Positions 1-6,174 of a DNA stretch of 9,979 nt are shown here, one piece after another. A model generated the notes under the pieces. It saw only the letters and a program-made list of their open reading frames with translations, had not been told where the DNA came from and did no database searches. The position numbers and the translations under genes were made by a program. Source of the DNA: JAVVRI01 sp036654795 (lineage in GTDB: Bacteria > Bacteroidota > Bacteroidia > Bacteroidales > Tannerellaceae); contig JAVVRI010000111.1 of the NCBI GenBank assembly GCA_036654795.1, positions 1 to 9,979 on the forward strand, read 5' to 3'. The stretch's first letter is position 1; each line of letters opens with the position of its first letter.

Positions 1-144
1 GCCTCTGTGGATGATATACCCGGACAACCGCTAATAGACGGCTGAAAGAACTTTTTAGACCAGCATAAATTGTGTAATATTGGCTTTAAGCGTGCCCCAA
101 TATATGAAGCAGCAGCAGAATATTACGGAAAAGAAAATAGTTGA
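1..144 (+). pseudogene. Possible 3' remnant of a gene entering from the left, with an in-frame stop
   Basis: Frame 1 reads as natural-looking protein up to a TGA at 43-45 (ending ...DDIPGQPLIDG). It then continues in the same frame for 32 more codons with equally protein-like sequence (KNFLDQHKLCNIGFKRAP, then IYEAAAEYYGKENS) before a second TGA at 142-144. The simplest reading is one C-terminal region interrupted by a nonsense codon, for example TGG to TGA. Alternatively, the upstream gene really ends at 45 and the rest is decayed. I do not recognise the family. The second stop overlaps the first base of the 17-bp repeat copy at 144-160. The fragment is too short to exclude chance openness, and the opposite strand is also partly open, so confidence is low. 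Confidence 0.35.
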
Positions 145-160
145 TCAGAAATTACACGTT
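144..160 (+). repeat. Left copy of a 17-bp perfect inverted repeat
   Basis: The sequence ATCAGAAATTACACGTT at 144-160 is the exact reverse complement of 1839-1855. The pair encloses the complete phosphoesterase gene, about 1.7 kb apart. The match stops abruptly at both ends. The last six bases of this copy (155-160) also form part of the local 12-bp hairpin arm. Its role is unknown; candidates are recombinase sites, element termini or a dispersed repeat. Confidence 0.7.
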
Positions 161-307
161 TCACACGAACCAACAGAGCTACAAATAGATAGAGGTGTGA
201 AACGTGGAGTAATAATTCTAAAATCCGCCGTTCTGTATGGATCAAGAGCAGCTACTCTCGCAAATTCTGCTTGACAACAGGAGGTTGAAGGCTATGAGGG
301 AGCTCGC
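145..307. other. Non-coding spacer downstream of the phosphoesterase gene
   Basis: No credible gene is seen here. The spacer separates the left-edge remnant (plus strand) from the 3' end of the phosphoesterase gene (minus strand), so it is probably a convergent 3' region. It holds a 12-bp inverted repeat (155-166 and 195-206) and most of one copy of a 17-bp repeat. Neither arm is followed by a clear U-tract on either strand, so no standard intrinsic terminator is evident. Confidence 0.6.
155..206. repeat. 12-bp perfect inverted repeat with a 28-nt spacer
   Basis: CACGTTTCACAC at 155-166 pairs perfectly with GTGTGAAACGTG at 195-206. Outside the arms, ATTA (151-154) could pair with TAAT (210-213) across a 3-nt bulge. 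The 28-nt spacer is long for an intrinsic terminator, and no U-tract follows on either side. It could be a 3' mRNA hairpin, an operator or a recombination/insertion scar. Confidence 0.6.
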
Positions 308-1771
308 TCAAACTGCAAAAAAACACTTCGAGTAAGTACGGCCAAAGCGATCCGTTGCCTCCACACGAACAGTCGTTGCAGACGAAGAGGGGACAGCATA
401 AAAGAGATGTTCCGTCTTCGTGGAATGTATCCAGGTATGTATCCAACCTGCCCGATTCGCTTCAAAATAAGCAGTTACAAAGGGATCAAAGCCTACATAT
501 TGTGTCATTTCGCCCATAGGCTTGTCATCTTCATACCAGCAGACCTTCCACTCAGGATCCCAGTTCCACACATTGGCCACAAAGGCCTGCGGACGGGCAG
601 AATCAATACCAATAGGATAAACAGCCACTTGGTCATCAAGCGCCCGACCAGTGGACTTATACTGCCAACTCAGCTCACCTCCCGAAACCGTATAGACCGC
701 GTATCCGGCCGGCGAACCGTCCGTACAGAAATCCGCTTGCCACCAACTGCCACAGAGTCCACCATGGATATGCTCCATCAGATTATCGGCCAGTAGGTAG
801 TTCTCATTACAATGGTTATGCCCCGAAAAAATGTGCGCCCTGAAAGGTTGAAGCAACTCAAAGAGATGCTTGCGGTTCTGAAGGCAATCCAAAAAGGAGC
901 CTCTCATCGTCGGCTCAAGCTTGTTCTCCAAACTCCAAGCGGGAATATGAAACATCACCACCACGGTTGAGCCGACTTTAACCCGCTCCAGATCCTGCTT
1001 CAGCCAATTCATCTGTCGGCCACTCAGGTAACCTATATAAAGATAGTCGCGCGCCGTGTACATCACATCGTCCAACACAACATAATGAACCTCTCCACGA
1101 TTATAAGAGTAATATTCGGGGCCAAACTCCGTCCGAAACCGATCAGCCGACGATTCCATCGACCAACCGCCAAGCGACATATCATGGTTGCCCTTTGCAT
1201 GAAAAACCGGACGACCAAGTGAACGGATAATTTCTTTATATCCGGCAAACAGCTTGGGTTGGTCGAAGACGATATCCCCACAGACCATTAGGTAGGAATT
1301 ATTTTTCTCTTTACAGATCGTTTCGCGCATGTCGGACACAGCGTAGGCAAACTTCTCCATGTCCGAGTCGTTATATACTTGCGGGTCAGCAAAGACAATA
1401 GTCTGGTGGTTATATTCTGATGTTTTCAAAGGCCTTAGTTCAAAATTTAACTCTTGCTTTTCAGGCACTGTCTCTATCCTTTTGGCGATGGAGGGCAAAC
1501 CTTCACTCATAGGTATTTCATAAGCAGACGGAACAGTCAGCATCACAAAGGTAGCCGTACGGTTTGTTACCAGTTGATAGTTCCCCTCGGCATCAGTCTG
1601 CACCACCGTATAGCCATCAGATACCGACACATCAGGAATGCCACTTCCGCTCACTGCGTCCTTAACTTTCCCCGAAACAAACTGATTACGCAAATCCACC
1701 TGTGCCTGCAATTCACCGTAGCATAAAAAAAATAAAAGCGTCAGCCATACAAATGTCATTGTTCTCTTCAT
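308..1771 (-). CDS. Secreted calcineurin-like metallophosphoesterase with N- and C-terminal accessory domains
   Basis: Predicted exported phosphoesterase of 487 residues; the substrate cannot be told from sequence. Residues 1-23 form a signal peptide (MKR then a hydrophobic core ending LQA before QVDLR), giving a periplasmic or surface location. Residues about 31-112 resemble the carboxypeptidase-regulatory-like/MetallophosN beta domain (FVSGKVKD...GIPDVSVSDG). The catalytic calcineurin-type domain follows with the metal-ligand motifs D129-P-Q, GD at 165-166, GNHD at 194-197, H275 and GHNH at 317-320. The first motif is D-x-Q instead of the classical D-x-H; I believe this is common in this subfamily, but have not checked. 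From about 350 on lies the C-terminal beta domain seen in this architecture. The start is the ATG directly before the signal peptide. The gene stands alone, and no -7 box matching TAnnTTTG is clear upstream. It is flanked by a 17-bp inverted repeat. Confidence 0.9.
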   Translation of the reverse strand: MKRTMTFVWLTLLFFLCYGELQAQVDLRNQFVSGKVKDAVSGSGIPDVSVSDGYTVVQTDAEGNYQLVTNRTATFVMLTVPSAYEIPMSEGLPSIAKRIETVPEKQELNFELRPLKTSEYNHQTIVFADPQVYNDSDMEKFAYAVSDMRETICKEKNNSYLMVCGDIVFDQPKLFAGYKEIIRSLGRPVFHAKGNHDMSLGGWSMESSADRFRTEFGPEYYSYNRGEVHYVVLDDVMYTARDYLYIGYLSGRQMNWLKQDLERVKVGSTVVVMFHIPAWSLENKLEPTMRGSFLDCLQNRKHLFELLQPFRAHIFSGHNHCNENYLLADNLMEHIHGGLCGSWWQADFCTDGSPAGYAVYTVSGGELSWQYKSTGRALDDQVAVYPIGIDSARPQAFVANVWNWDPEWKVCWYEDDKPMGEMTQYVGFDPFVTAYFEANRAGWIHTWIHSTKTEHLFYAVPSSSATTVRVEATDRFGRTYSKCFFAV

Positions 1772-1838
1772 ATTATATTAGATTTATAATAGTTAGGACA
1801 CGCTTATTGCAGAGAGTACTTACAATATATTTATTGTT

Positions 1839-1855
1839 AACGTGTAATTTCTGAT
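1839..1855 (-). repeat. Right copy of the 17-bp perfect inverted repeat
   Basis: Read on the minus strand this is ATCAGAAATTACACGTT, identical to 144-160 on the plus strand. It lies in the intergenic gap between the Rpn-family gene and the phosphoesterase gene, about 68 bp upstream of the phosphoesterase start. It begins immediately after the hairpin at 1857-1893. Unlike the left copy, it is followed by AACAATAAA rather than TCACAC, so the shared block is limited to 17 bp. Confidence 0.7.
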
Positions 1856-1856
1856 A

Positions 1857-1893
1857 TTCAGTCCCGGCAGATGATACTTCCACCGAGACTGAA
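1857..1893 (-). terminator. Stem-loop downstream of the Rpn-family gene, candidate terminator
   Basis: On the minus strand, TTCAGTCTCGG pairs with CCGGGACTGAA as an 11-bp stem containing one U-G wobble, with a 15-nt loop. On the plus strand the same position is a C-A mismatch, so the structure favours minus-strand transcripts. It starts about 9 nt after the stop codon of the Rpn-family gene. No U-run follows (TATCAG), so it may be a 3' stabilising hairpin rather than a strict intrinsic terminator. Confidence 0.4.
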
Positions 1894-1902
1894 CAAACTG
1901 TT

Positions 1903-2850
1903 TCAGTACAAAGCAGTAATCTCTTCTAAAGAAAGCCCGGTACACTGAGCAATAACCTCAAAAGCAACACCTTGTTTTTTTAAGTTAGCGGCAATCAGAC
2001 GTTGCTCTTCTGCTTTTCCTTTAGCCAGACCTTTAGCCAGACCTTCCGCCAAGCCTTCTGCCAGACCTTCTGCCAAGCCTTCTGCTTTTCCGGTAGCAAG
2101 ACCGGTAGCCAGACCGGTAGCCATTCCAGCAGCTAATCCTTTGCGTTCGGCGCTGGAGTAGAGGGTTTTTTCCACGCTGATGATATCCCAGAACTTCTCG
2201 TAGCCCAGCAGTTGAGCGTCAGTGAAGGCTGATTCCTCGATGGCGGTCACGGCTTTCTTCACTTCCGGGTTGGCTAGTAGCTCTTCGGGCACTTGGCGGG
2301 TCGTCTCGTCGATCTCCGTGAGGAAGCGAAGCCAGAGGATCTGCATTTTCTTCTCCGTGTAATTGTGGGGAGTGAACTTGGGGAGCTCAACGAAGATCAA
2401 TTGCAAACCGTCGATTACCTTTTTGGAGTCTTGCTCGTGCACGAGACGATAGTAATGGTAATAGCCCTTGAGCTCGGACTCGAAAACATCATTCACAAGG
2501 TTAAGGGAGTAGACCGGTTGCAACAACTCGTAGTGCTCGCCGGCACCGATCTGTCGGACGTAGGCTTTAGAGGCATTGAACAGCACCCGCTGTTTGAACT
2601 CAGGCGACCAGATCATCTGCATCTCCACGAGAAACAAGCGCCCGGTCTTATCTTTACAGCGCACGTCGACAATGCTGTTTTTACGTAGGGGATTGTCGGG
2701 CACCATCTCCACGGGGAGGTACTCTATCTCCGTGATTTCCTGCTCATGAGTGAGCGGCAGTAACGCATTGAGGAGGCTCATCACCAGGTCGGGATGCTCG
2801 CCGAACACGCGCTTGAAGGTGAGGTCTGCTTTTGGATTCAAGTATTTCAT
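1903..2850 (-). CDS. Rpn-family PD-(D/E)XK nuclease / transposase-like protein
   Basis: Product of 315 residues in the Rpn/PDDEXK_2 group (recombination-promoting nuclease or 'putative transposase'). The opening MKYLNPKADLTFKRVFGEHPD is the family's typical start. The nuclease core is visible as D62 in SIVDVR and E76-x-Q78 in LVEMQ, so the third position is Gln rather than Lys. The middle, including the IFVELPKF and LRFLTEIDE segments, is family-typical. Residues 238-280 are a run of GLA(E/T/K) tetrapeptides, followed by a short helix-turn-helix-like tail (EVIAQCTGLSLEEITALY). An ATG 57 nt further upstream is in frame, but a TATATTTG promoter box lies between the two, so I chose the downstream ATG at 2850. 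Related Rpn proteins promote recombination or act in phage defence; the role here is not shown. It may be a domesticated or mobile stand-alone gene, as no terminal repeats or partner are evident. Confidence 0.88.
   Translation of the reverse strand: MKYLNPKADLTFKRVFGEHPDLVMSLLNALLPLTHEQEITEIEYLPVEMVPDNPLRKNSIVDVRCKDKTGRLFLVEMQMIWSPEFKQRVLFNASKAYVRQIGAGEHYELLQPVYSLNLVNDVFESELKGYYHYYRLVHEQDSKKVIDGLQLIFVELPKFTPHNYTEKKMQILWLRFLTEIDETTRQVPEELLANPEVKKAVTAIEESAFTDAQLLGYEKFWDIISVEKTLYSSAERKGLAAGMATGLATGLATGKAEGLAEGLAEGLAEGLAKGLAKGKAEEQRLIAANLKKQGVAFEVIAQCTGLSLEEITALY
2008..2115 (-). repeat. Degenerate 12-bp tandem repeat encoding GLA(E/T/K) units
   Basis: Nine consecutive 12-nt units inside the Rpn-family gene encode GLAT/GLAE/GLAK/GKAE (residues 246-281). 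Units are similar at DNA level (variants of GGTCTGGCTAAA or GGCTTGGCAGAA). Unit number could change by slippage without breaking the reading frame. Such Gly-Leu-Ala tetrad arrays are common near the C-terminus of this family. Confidence 0.85.
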
Positions 2851-2872
2851 TGTCGTTTGATTTGAATGGTTA

Positions 2873-2880
2873 CAAATATA
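2873..2880 (-). promoter_or_regulatory. Bacteroidetes-type -7 box of the Rpn-family gene
   Basis: TATATTTG on the minus strand matches the TAnnTTTG consensus exactly and ends 22 nt before the ATG at 2850. No convincing TTTG is present at -33. A small imperfect hairpin (2881-2900) lies directly upstream. The box argues against translation from the upstream in-frame ATG at 2907. Confidence 0.5.
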
Positions 2881-2967
2881 CGCTTTATCCCGCGATAGCG
2901 AGTGCATCGAGGCAGATTATTTAACCGCCGCAGGCAATACCGCCACCGTAACCTGCACGCCAACATC

Positions 2968-4980
2968 TTATGGCCTATCCGTCCTTTTGTTTTCACGCAG
3001 TTCTTCGGCACGATCCTTGTGCTGCTGAGCCAGTTCGTCCTCGCCTAAGTAGCGAAAGGCGTCGGCTAGATATTCGTGCGCAGCTGCATGCTCAGGTTTG
3101 ATGCCGAGAGCCTTCTCCAAATCAGCAACAGCCTCATCATAGTGTTTGAGCAGCAGATGGCATTTGCCACGCTGATAATGGGTTTTAAATGAATAGGGAC
3201 TAAGTCTTACGGCCTCATTCATACAAACTTGAGCATCAAACAGTTCACCCAAATCCATCAGCGTAACCCCTTTGCGCACCCAGCCGTCTACGAAGTCAGG
3301 ACTCAACTTGAGGGCTTTGTCGAAGCAGCGGATAGCAGCGTGCGGGTCGTTCGCCTTCGTTACGCACTCGTTGCCCATTAGGTAATATTCGCGGGCATAC
3401 TCGCGAAGCGTGTCTTTCTGTTCGGCTAGCTGTTTCTTCAACTTCTTTATTTCAATTTGCTGGATGTTAAGGCGTTCCAGCTTACGGCTGATCAGACGCT
3501 GCAACAAGGGGTTGTCTAGTTCGTTTCGCTTGCCGACGGCAGCAGCAAGGGATTGCACAGCATCCCTCATCCGGCCGGCATTAAAACTACAGGCCGCCTT
3601 GGCGTAGAGCAACTCCGCTTCGCTCTCACGCAGAGCAGACTCTATCAGGTTCTTATCATTAAAGATCGTACTAAAGGCAACGATCTCCTTACGCACAAAG
3701 ATGTCGCGTTGGGAAACTTTGCTTTTCAGCACCAGCCCTTCCAGCGAAGTGCAACGGCTCAGTGCCACATAGGTTTGTCCGCCTGCAAAGACGCCGCCTG
3801 TCAAGTCCACCACCACACGGCTAAAGGTCAGCCCCTGACTTTTATGCACCGTAATAGCCCAAGCCAAACGAATCGGCAATTGCTCGAAGCTGCCGATGAC
3901 CTCCTCCTCTACCCGCTTCTCCTTCTCGTTATATTTGTATTTATAATTGCGCCATGTAGCAACCTCCACCAGATGTTCCTTCCCGTTTTCCAACAAAACA
4001 TAAACGTGGCCTTCGGAATCGATACCGGAGACCATGCCGATCGTACCATTCACCCAACGGCGTTCATAGTCATTGTCAATGAATATCACTTGCGCATGCT
4101 CCTTAATGCTGAGTTTTAATTGTGTAGGCAGAGAGGACTCAGGAAAATCGCCCTCAATCTTGCCGGTAGAGACGAACTCGTCGCCGGCCAATTCTGCTAA
4201 TTTCTTTTCATTGATATAATCCACCTGATCGCGGCGGGTAGCCAGAGTAATGTACATATCTTCGCTTTGCGGCTCGAAGTCCGGATAATAGCGGGCGTTG
4301 AGCGTCTCCAATTCAGACGGACGGACGGCATTGCTGCGGATATGATCCAGAATGTTGATAAACACAGGGTCGGTCTGCCGATAAACCTTTTGCAATTCAA
4401 TAGGTACCAGATTGATCTCCTGAAACACACGAGCTGAGAAAAAGAAGGGACTAGCATAGAACAGGCTCAAAATATCCTTCTCGTCCGAAGGAACAACCGG
4501 TTCCAATTGGAACACATCGCCCACGAAAAGTAACTGTTTCCCTCCAAAGGGAAGGCGCATATTACCGGAGAAGACACGCAGGATGCGATCTATACAGTCA
4601 ATAATATCCGCACGCACCATGGATATTTCATCAATGATAATAAGCTCCACTTCGGATATCAGTTTGCGCTGCTTCTTGGTATATTTAAAGAAATCGTAAA
4701 TACGGCTATCTTTCAAGCTCAGGTCCGGATCGTTCGGGAGAATAGGACGAAACGGGAGTTTAAAAAAGGAGTGCATCGTAACCCCATGCGCATTAATGGC
4801 AGCAATACCGGTAGGTGCAAGGACAACAAACTTCTTTTTAGTCTGTTCGCAAATATATTTAAGAAAAGTGGATTTGCCAGTGCCCGCCTTCCCGGTCAGG
4901 AAAACTGACTGGTGCGTATGGTTAATCAGTTGCAAAGCATCCTGAAACTCTTTATTCTCTATATCGGGTTGGAATTTCAC
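2968..4980 (-). CDS. PIF1-like superfamily 1 DNA helicase with C-terminal TPR domain
   Basis: ATP-dependent helicase of the PIF1/RecD-like SF1B group, 670 residues, expected in the cytoplasm acting on DNA. Visible motifs: Walker A GKAGTGKS at 30-37, motif Ia region VLAPTGIAAINAHGVTMHSFF, Walker B IIIDEIS (DE at 117-118), motif III GDVFQLEPV at 154-162, motif V TVHKSQG at 377-383, and motif VI YVALSR at 404-409. Residues about 495-530 are charged and probably coiled coil. Residues about 532-660 form three to four TPRs (ending each with patterns such as AIRCFDKALKLSPDF and AVADLEKALGIKPEH), suggesting a protein partner. Translation begins at GTG, since the next in-frame ATG would remove Walker A. 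The gene starts 15 nt after the stop of the SPOR-protein gene and has a GGAGG upstream, so the two are probably co-transcribed and translationally coupled. The helicase call is firm; its biological role is unknown. Confidence 0.92.
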   Translation of the reverse strand: MKFQPDIENKEFQDALQLINHTHQSVFLTGKAGTGKSTFLKYICEQTKKKFVVLAPTGIAAINAHGVTMHSFFKLPFRPILPNDPDLSLKDSRIYDFFKYTKKQRKLISEVELIIIDEISMVRADIIDCIDRILRVFSGNMRLPFGGKQLLFVGDVFQLEPVVPSDEKDILSLFYASPFFFSARVFQEINLVPIELQKVYRQTDPVFINILDHIRSNAVRPSELETLNARYYPDFEPQSEDMYITLATRRDQVDYINEKKLAELAGDEFVSTGKIEGDFPESSLPTQLKLSIKEHAQVIFIDNDYERRWVNGTIGMVSGIDSEGHVYVLLENGKEHLVEVATWRNYKYKYNEKEKRVEEEVIGSFEQLPIRLAWAITVHKSQGLTFSRVVVDLTGGVFAGGQTYVALSRCTSLEGLVLKSKVSQRDIFVRKEIVAFSTIFNDKNLIESALRESEAELLYAKAACSFNAGRMRDAVQSLAAAVGKRNELDNPLLQRLISRKLERLNIQQIEIKKLKKQLAEQKDTLREYAREYYLMGNECVTKANDPHAAIRCFDKALKLSPDFVDGWVRKGVTLMDLGELFDAQVCMNEAVRLSPYSFKTHYQRGKCHLLLKHYDEAVADLEKALGIKPEHAAAHEYLADAFRYLGEDELAQQHKDRAEELRENKRTDRP

Positions 4981-4990
4981 AGGACAACGT

Positions 4991-4995
4991 CCTCC
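4991..4995 (-). promoter_or_regulatory. Strong Shine-Dalgarno before the GTG-started helicase gene
   Basis: GGAGG on the minus strand directly follows the TAA stop of the SPOR-protein gene (TAAGGAGG) and lies 10 nt before the GTG start of the helicase gene. Such a strong SD stands out, because the other genes in this window mostly have A-rich leaders without one. It supports GTG as the true start and suggests reinitiation after the upstream gene. Confidence 0.6.
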
Positions 4996-6024
4996 TTATC
5001 GGCTAATGAACAACCAGGCGTCTTTATACTTAGGATTCGTTCTCAGCGTAGCCATATAGGTTTCGGCCTGTTCGCGGTTATCGAATTTATTGGCATAGAT
5101 GCGAACTTTGCCGTCACGCTTCACACGACCTGCCTGCTCACAATCCTTGCGGGTTATTTCCGCCAAGAATTCATTGGCCTGATCGTCGGTAGGAAAGCTA
5201 GCTACGATGACATGATATGTTTTCATACTCTTTTCCGTTACCTCCGGAGCTACTTGCGCCCGCTTGGTTTCGACAATCTCTTTTACCGCCTTACTTTCCA
5301 CTGCCGCAAGCGCGGGAGAAGAGGTAGCAGGCAACGGATCAACCATCCGCATGGCTTCCGTATTCGTTTCCGATTGCTCCGCATCGGCAGCAACGGTCAT
5401 CGGCATTATCTTTTCAGTCGGAATGAAACTGGCTGTATAGGCTGACTGATTCACATCCCGAACAGGAGTGGAAATCAACAGAAACAGGGCGATAGCAGCT
5501 ACCGAAGCTACCATCACACGGATCAAGCGGCGATTGACAGGAAGATAATAGGTGTCTTTACGGCTGCGGGCGGCAACCTCTGTTTGCATCTCCTTCTCCT
5601 CTTCTTCTTGCAAAGATTTTAGGGTTGGGAAGTAAAAGGAGGACAGCCCGTATGAACTAATGCTAAACGGAGCAGCCTCGTTAGGTTGGAAGATTACCTG
5701 CCCTTCGTTCCCAATATGAAACGAACCGACAGCGCCCAAAGAAATCTGGTGGTGTTCATGCAAAGCGACATTTAGCTCCTCCGTGTCCTCTTCCATCATC
5801 CGCTGAGCGGTGGGGAAATCGACATTGTGTTGCTGCATGTATGATTCGGACAACAGTCCGTCGTTATGCTGCAAGGTCGTATTGAACACAATCTCCTTCC
5901 GCATCGGACAGAAAGCACCCTCGGCCTCCCGAAAAGTAGCGGGGATGGCTTGCAGCACAAACCCTCCTAATTTCGGGATGATTACGCAATCATGCACCAA
6001 AAGCATTCGCTCAATATGTATCAT
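4996..6024 (-). CDS. Membrane-anchored HU-CCDC81-like / SPOR domain protein
   Basis: Product of 342 residues. The N-terminus (MIHIERMLLVHDCVIIPKLGGFV) and following about 115 residues match the paired bacterial HU-CCDC81 domains (HU-like fold) seen in Bacteroidetes. The stretch LGAVGSFHIGNEGQVIFQP is the second domain's core. Residues about 167-187 are a single transmembrane helix (LIRVMVASVAAIALFLLIST), preceded by basic residues, so the HU part is cytoplasmic. An acidic, Ala/Pro/Glu-rich linker leads to a C-terminal SPOR domain (about 267-342, YHVIVASFPT...AWLFISR), expected in the periplasm on denuded septal peptidoglycan. In-frame ATGs at 6096 and 6036 exist. The -7-like box at 6041-6048 and AAGGA just before 6024 favour the start used here. 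It is probably first in an operon with the helicase. By architecture it could link the chromosome or a cytoplasmic partner to the division site; that is inference. Confidence 0.85.
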   Translation of the reverse strand: MIHIERMLLVHDCVIIPKLGGFVLQAIPATFREAEGAFCPMRKEIVFNTTLQHNDGLLSESYMQQHNVDFPTAQRMMEEDTEELNVALHEHHQISLGAVGSFHIGNEGQVIFQPNEAAPFSISSYGLSSFYFPTLKSLQEEEEKEMQTEVAARSRKDTYYLPVNRRLIRVMVASVAAIALFLLISTPVRDVNQSAYTASFIPTEKIMPMTVAADAEQSETNTEAMRMVDPLPATSSPALAAVESKAVKEIVETKRAQVAPEVTEKSMKTYHVIVASFPTDDQANEFLAEITRKDCEQAGRVKRDGKVRIYANKFDNREQAETYMATLRTNPKYKDAWLFISR

Positions 6025-6040
6025 TATCCTTAGCATACCA

Positions 6041-6071
6041 CAAAGGTATGTATCTTTATCAGAAATGCAAT
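6041..6071 (-). promoter_or_regulatory. Bacteroidetes-type promoter of the SPOR/helicase operon
   Basis: On the minus strand, TACCTTTG (6041-6048) matches TAnnTTTG. ATTG (6068-6071), a 3-of-4 match to the -33 TTTG, lies 19 nt upstream, which is the usual spacing. Transcription would start near 6034-6036, leaving a leader of roughly 12 nt before the ATG at 6024. This excludes the upstream in-frame ATG at 6096 and makes the one at 6036 nearly leaderless. Confidence 0.5.
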
Positions 6072-6145
6072 AGGTAAGGGAAGGTTTCTTTGCCATTCGG
6101 AAGCTATATTTTGGCAGGTACTCCTGTATTCTCCTTTTTTTTAGT

Positions 6146-6153
6146 TAGATTTG
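6146..6153 (+). promoter_or_regulatory. Bacteroidetes-type -7 box of the cobalamin operon
   Basis: TAGATTTG matches TAnnTTTG exactly and ends 21 nt before the ATG at 6175. The -33 position holds only a weak match (CCTG at 6123-6126, spacer 19). The predicted leader is about 15 nt, too short for a cobalamin riboswitch. The promoter is divergent from that of the SPOR/helicase operon. Confidence 0.45.
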
Positions 6154-6174
6154 CGCTATAATTTAGGTGCCTAT

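Noticed and set aside
80..274. Small plus-strand ORF of 64 codons
   Set aside because: It starts at TTG (or ATG 104) without an RBS, runs through both arms of the 12-bp inverted repeat, and has no recognisable domain. Another frame (frame 1) reads better up to 144.
2008..2139. Tandem repeats considered as a CRISPR or minisatellite
   Set aside because: The units are contiguous 12-mers in frame with a coding region and without unique spacers; they are a protein-coding GLA array.
2851..2907. 19-residue N-terminal extension of the Rpn-family protein
   Set aside because: The TATATTTG box lies inside this stretch, and the family normally begins at the MKYLNPKADLTFKRVFG segment.
2908..2967. Weak GCAGG/CCTGC inverted repeat after the helicase stop, as a terminator
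   Set aside because: The stem is only five pairs with a long loop and no U-tract, so it is not supportable.
3553..4119. 188-codon plus-strand ORF opposite the helicase gene
   Set aside because: The helicase motifs on the minus strand are unambiguous; this frame shows no domain and is a shadow.
6025..6096. Longer N-terminus (MAKKPS...) for the SPOR protein
   Set aside because: It would start upstream of the minus-strand promoter box, and the extra residues do not resemble the family N-terminus, which begins near MIHIERML.
6151..6174. TTG start giving cbiB eight extra residues
   Set aside because: The TTG overlaps the TAGATTTG -7 box, so it would lie upstream of the predicted transcript start; ATG 6175 gives the normal family length.
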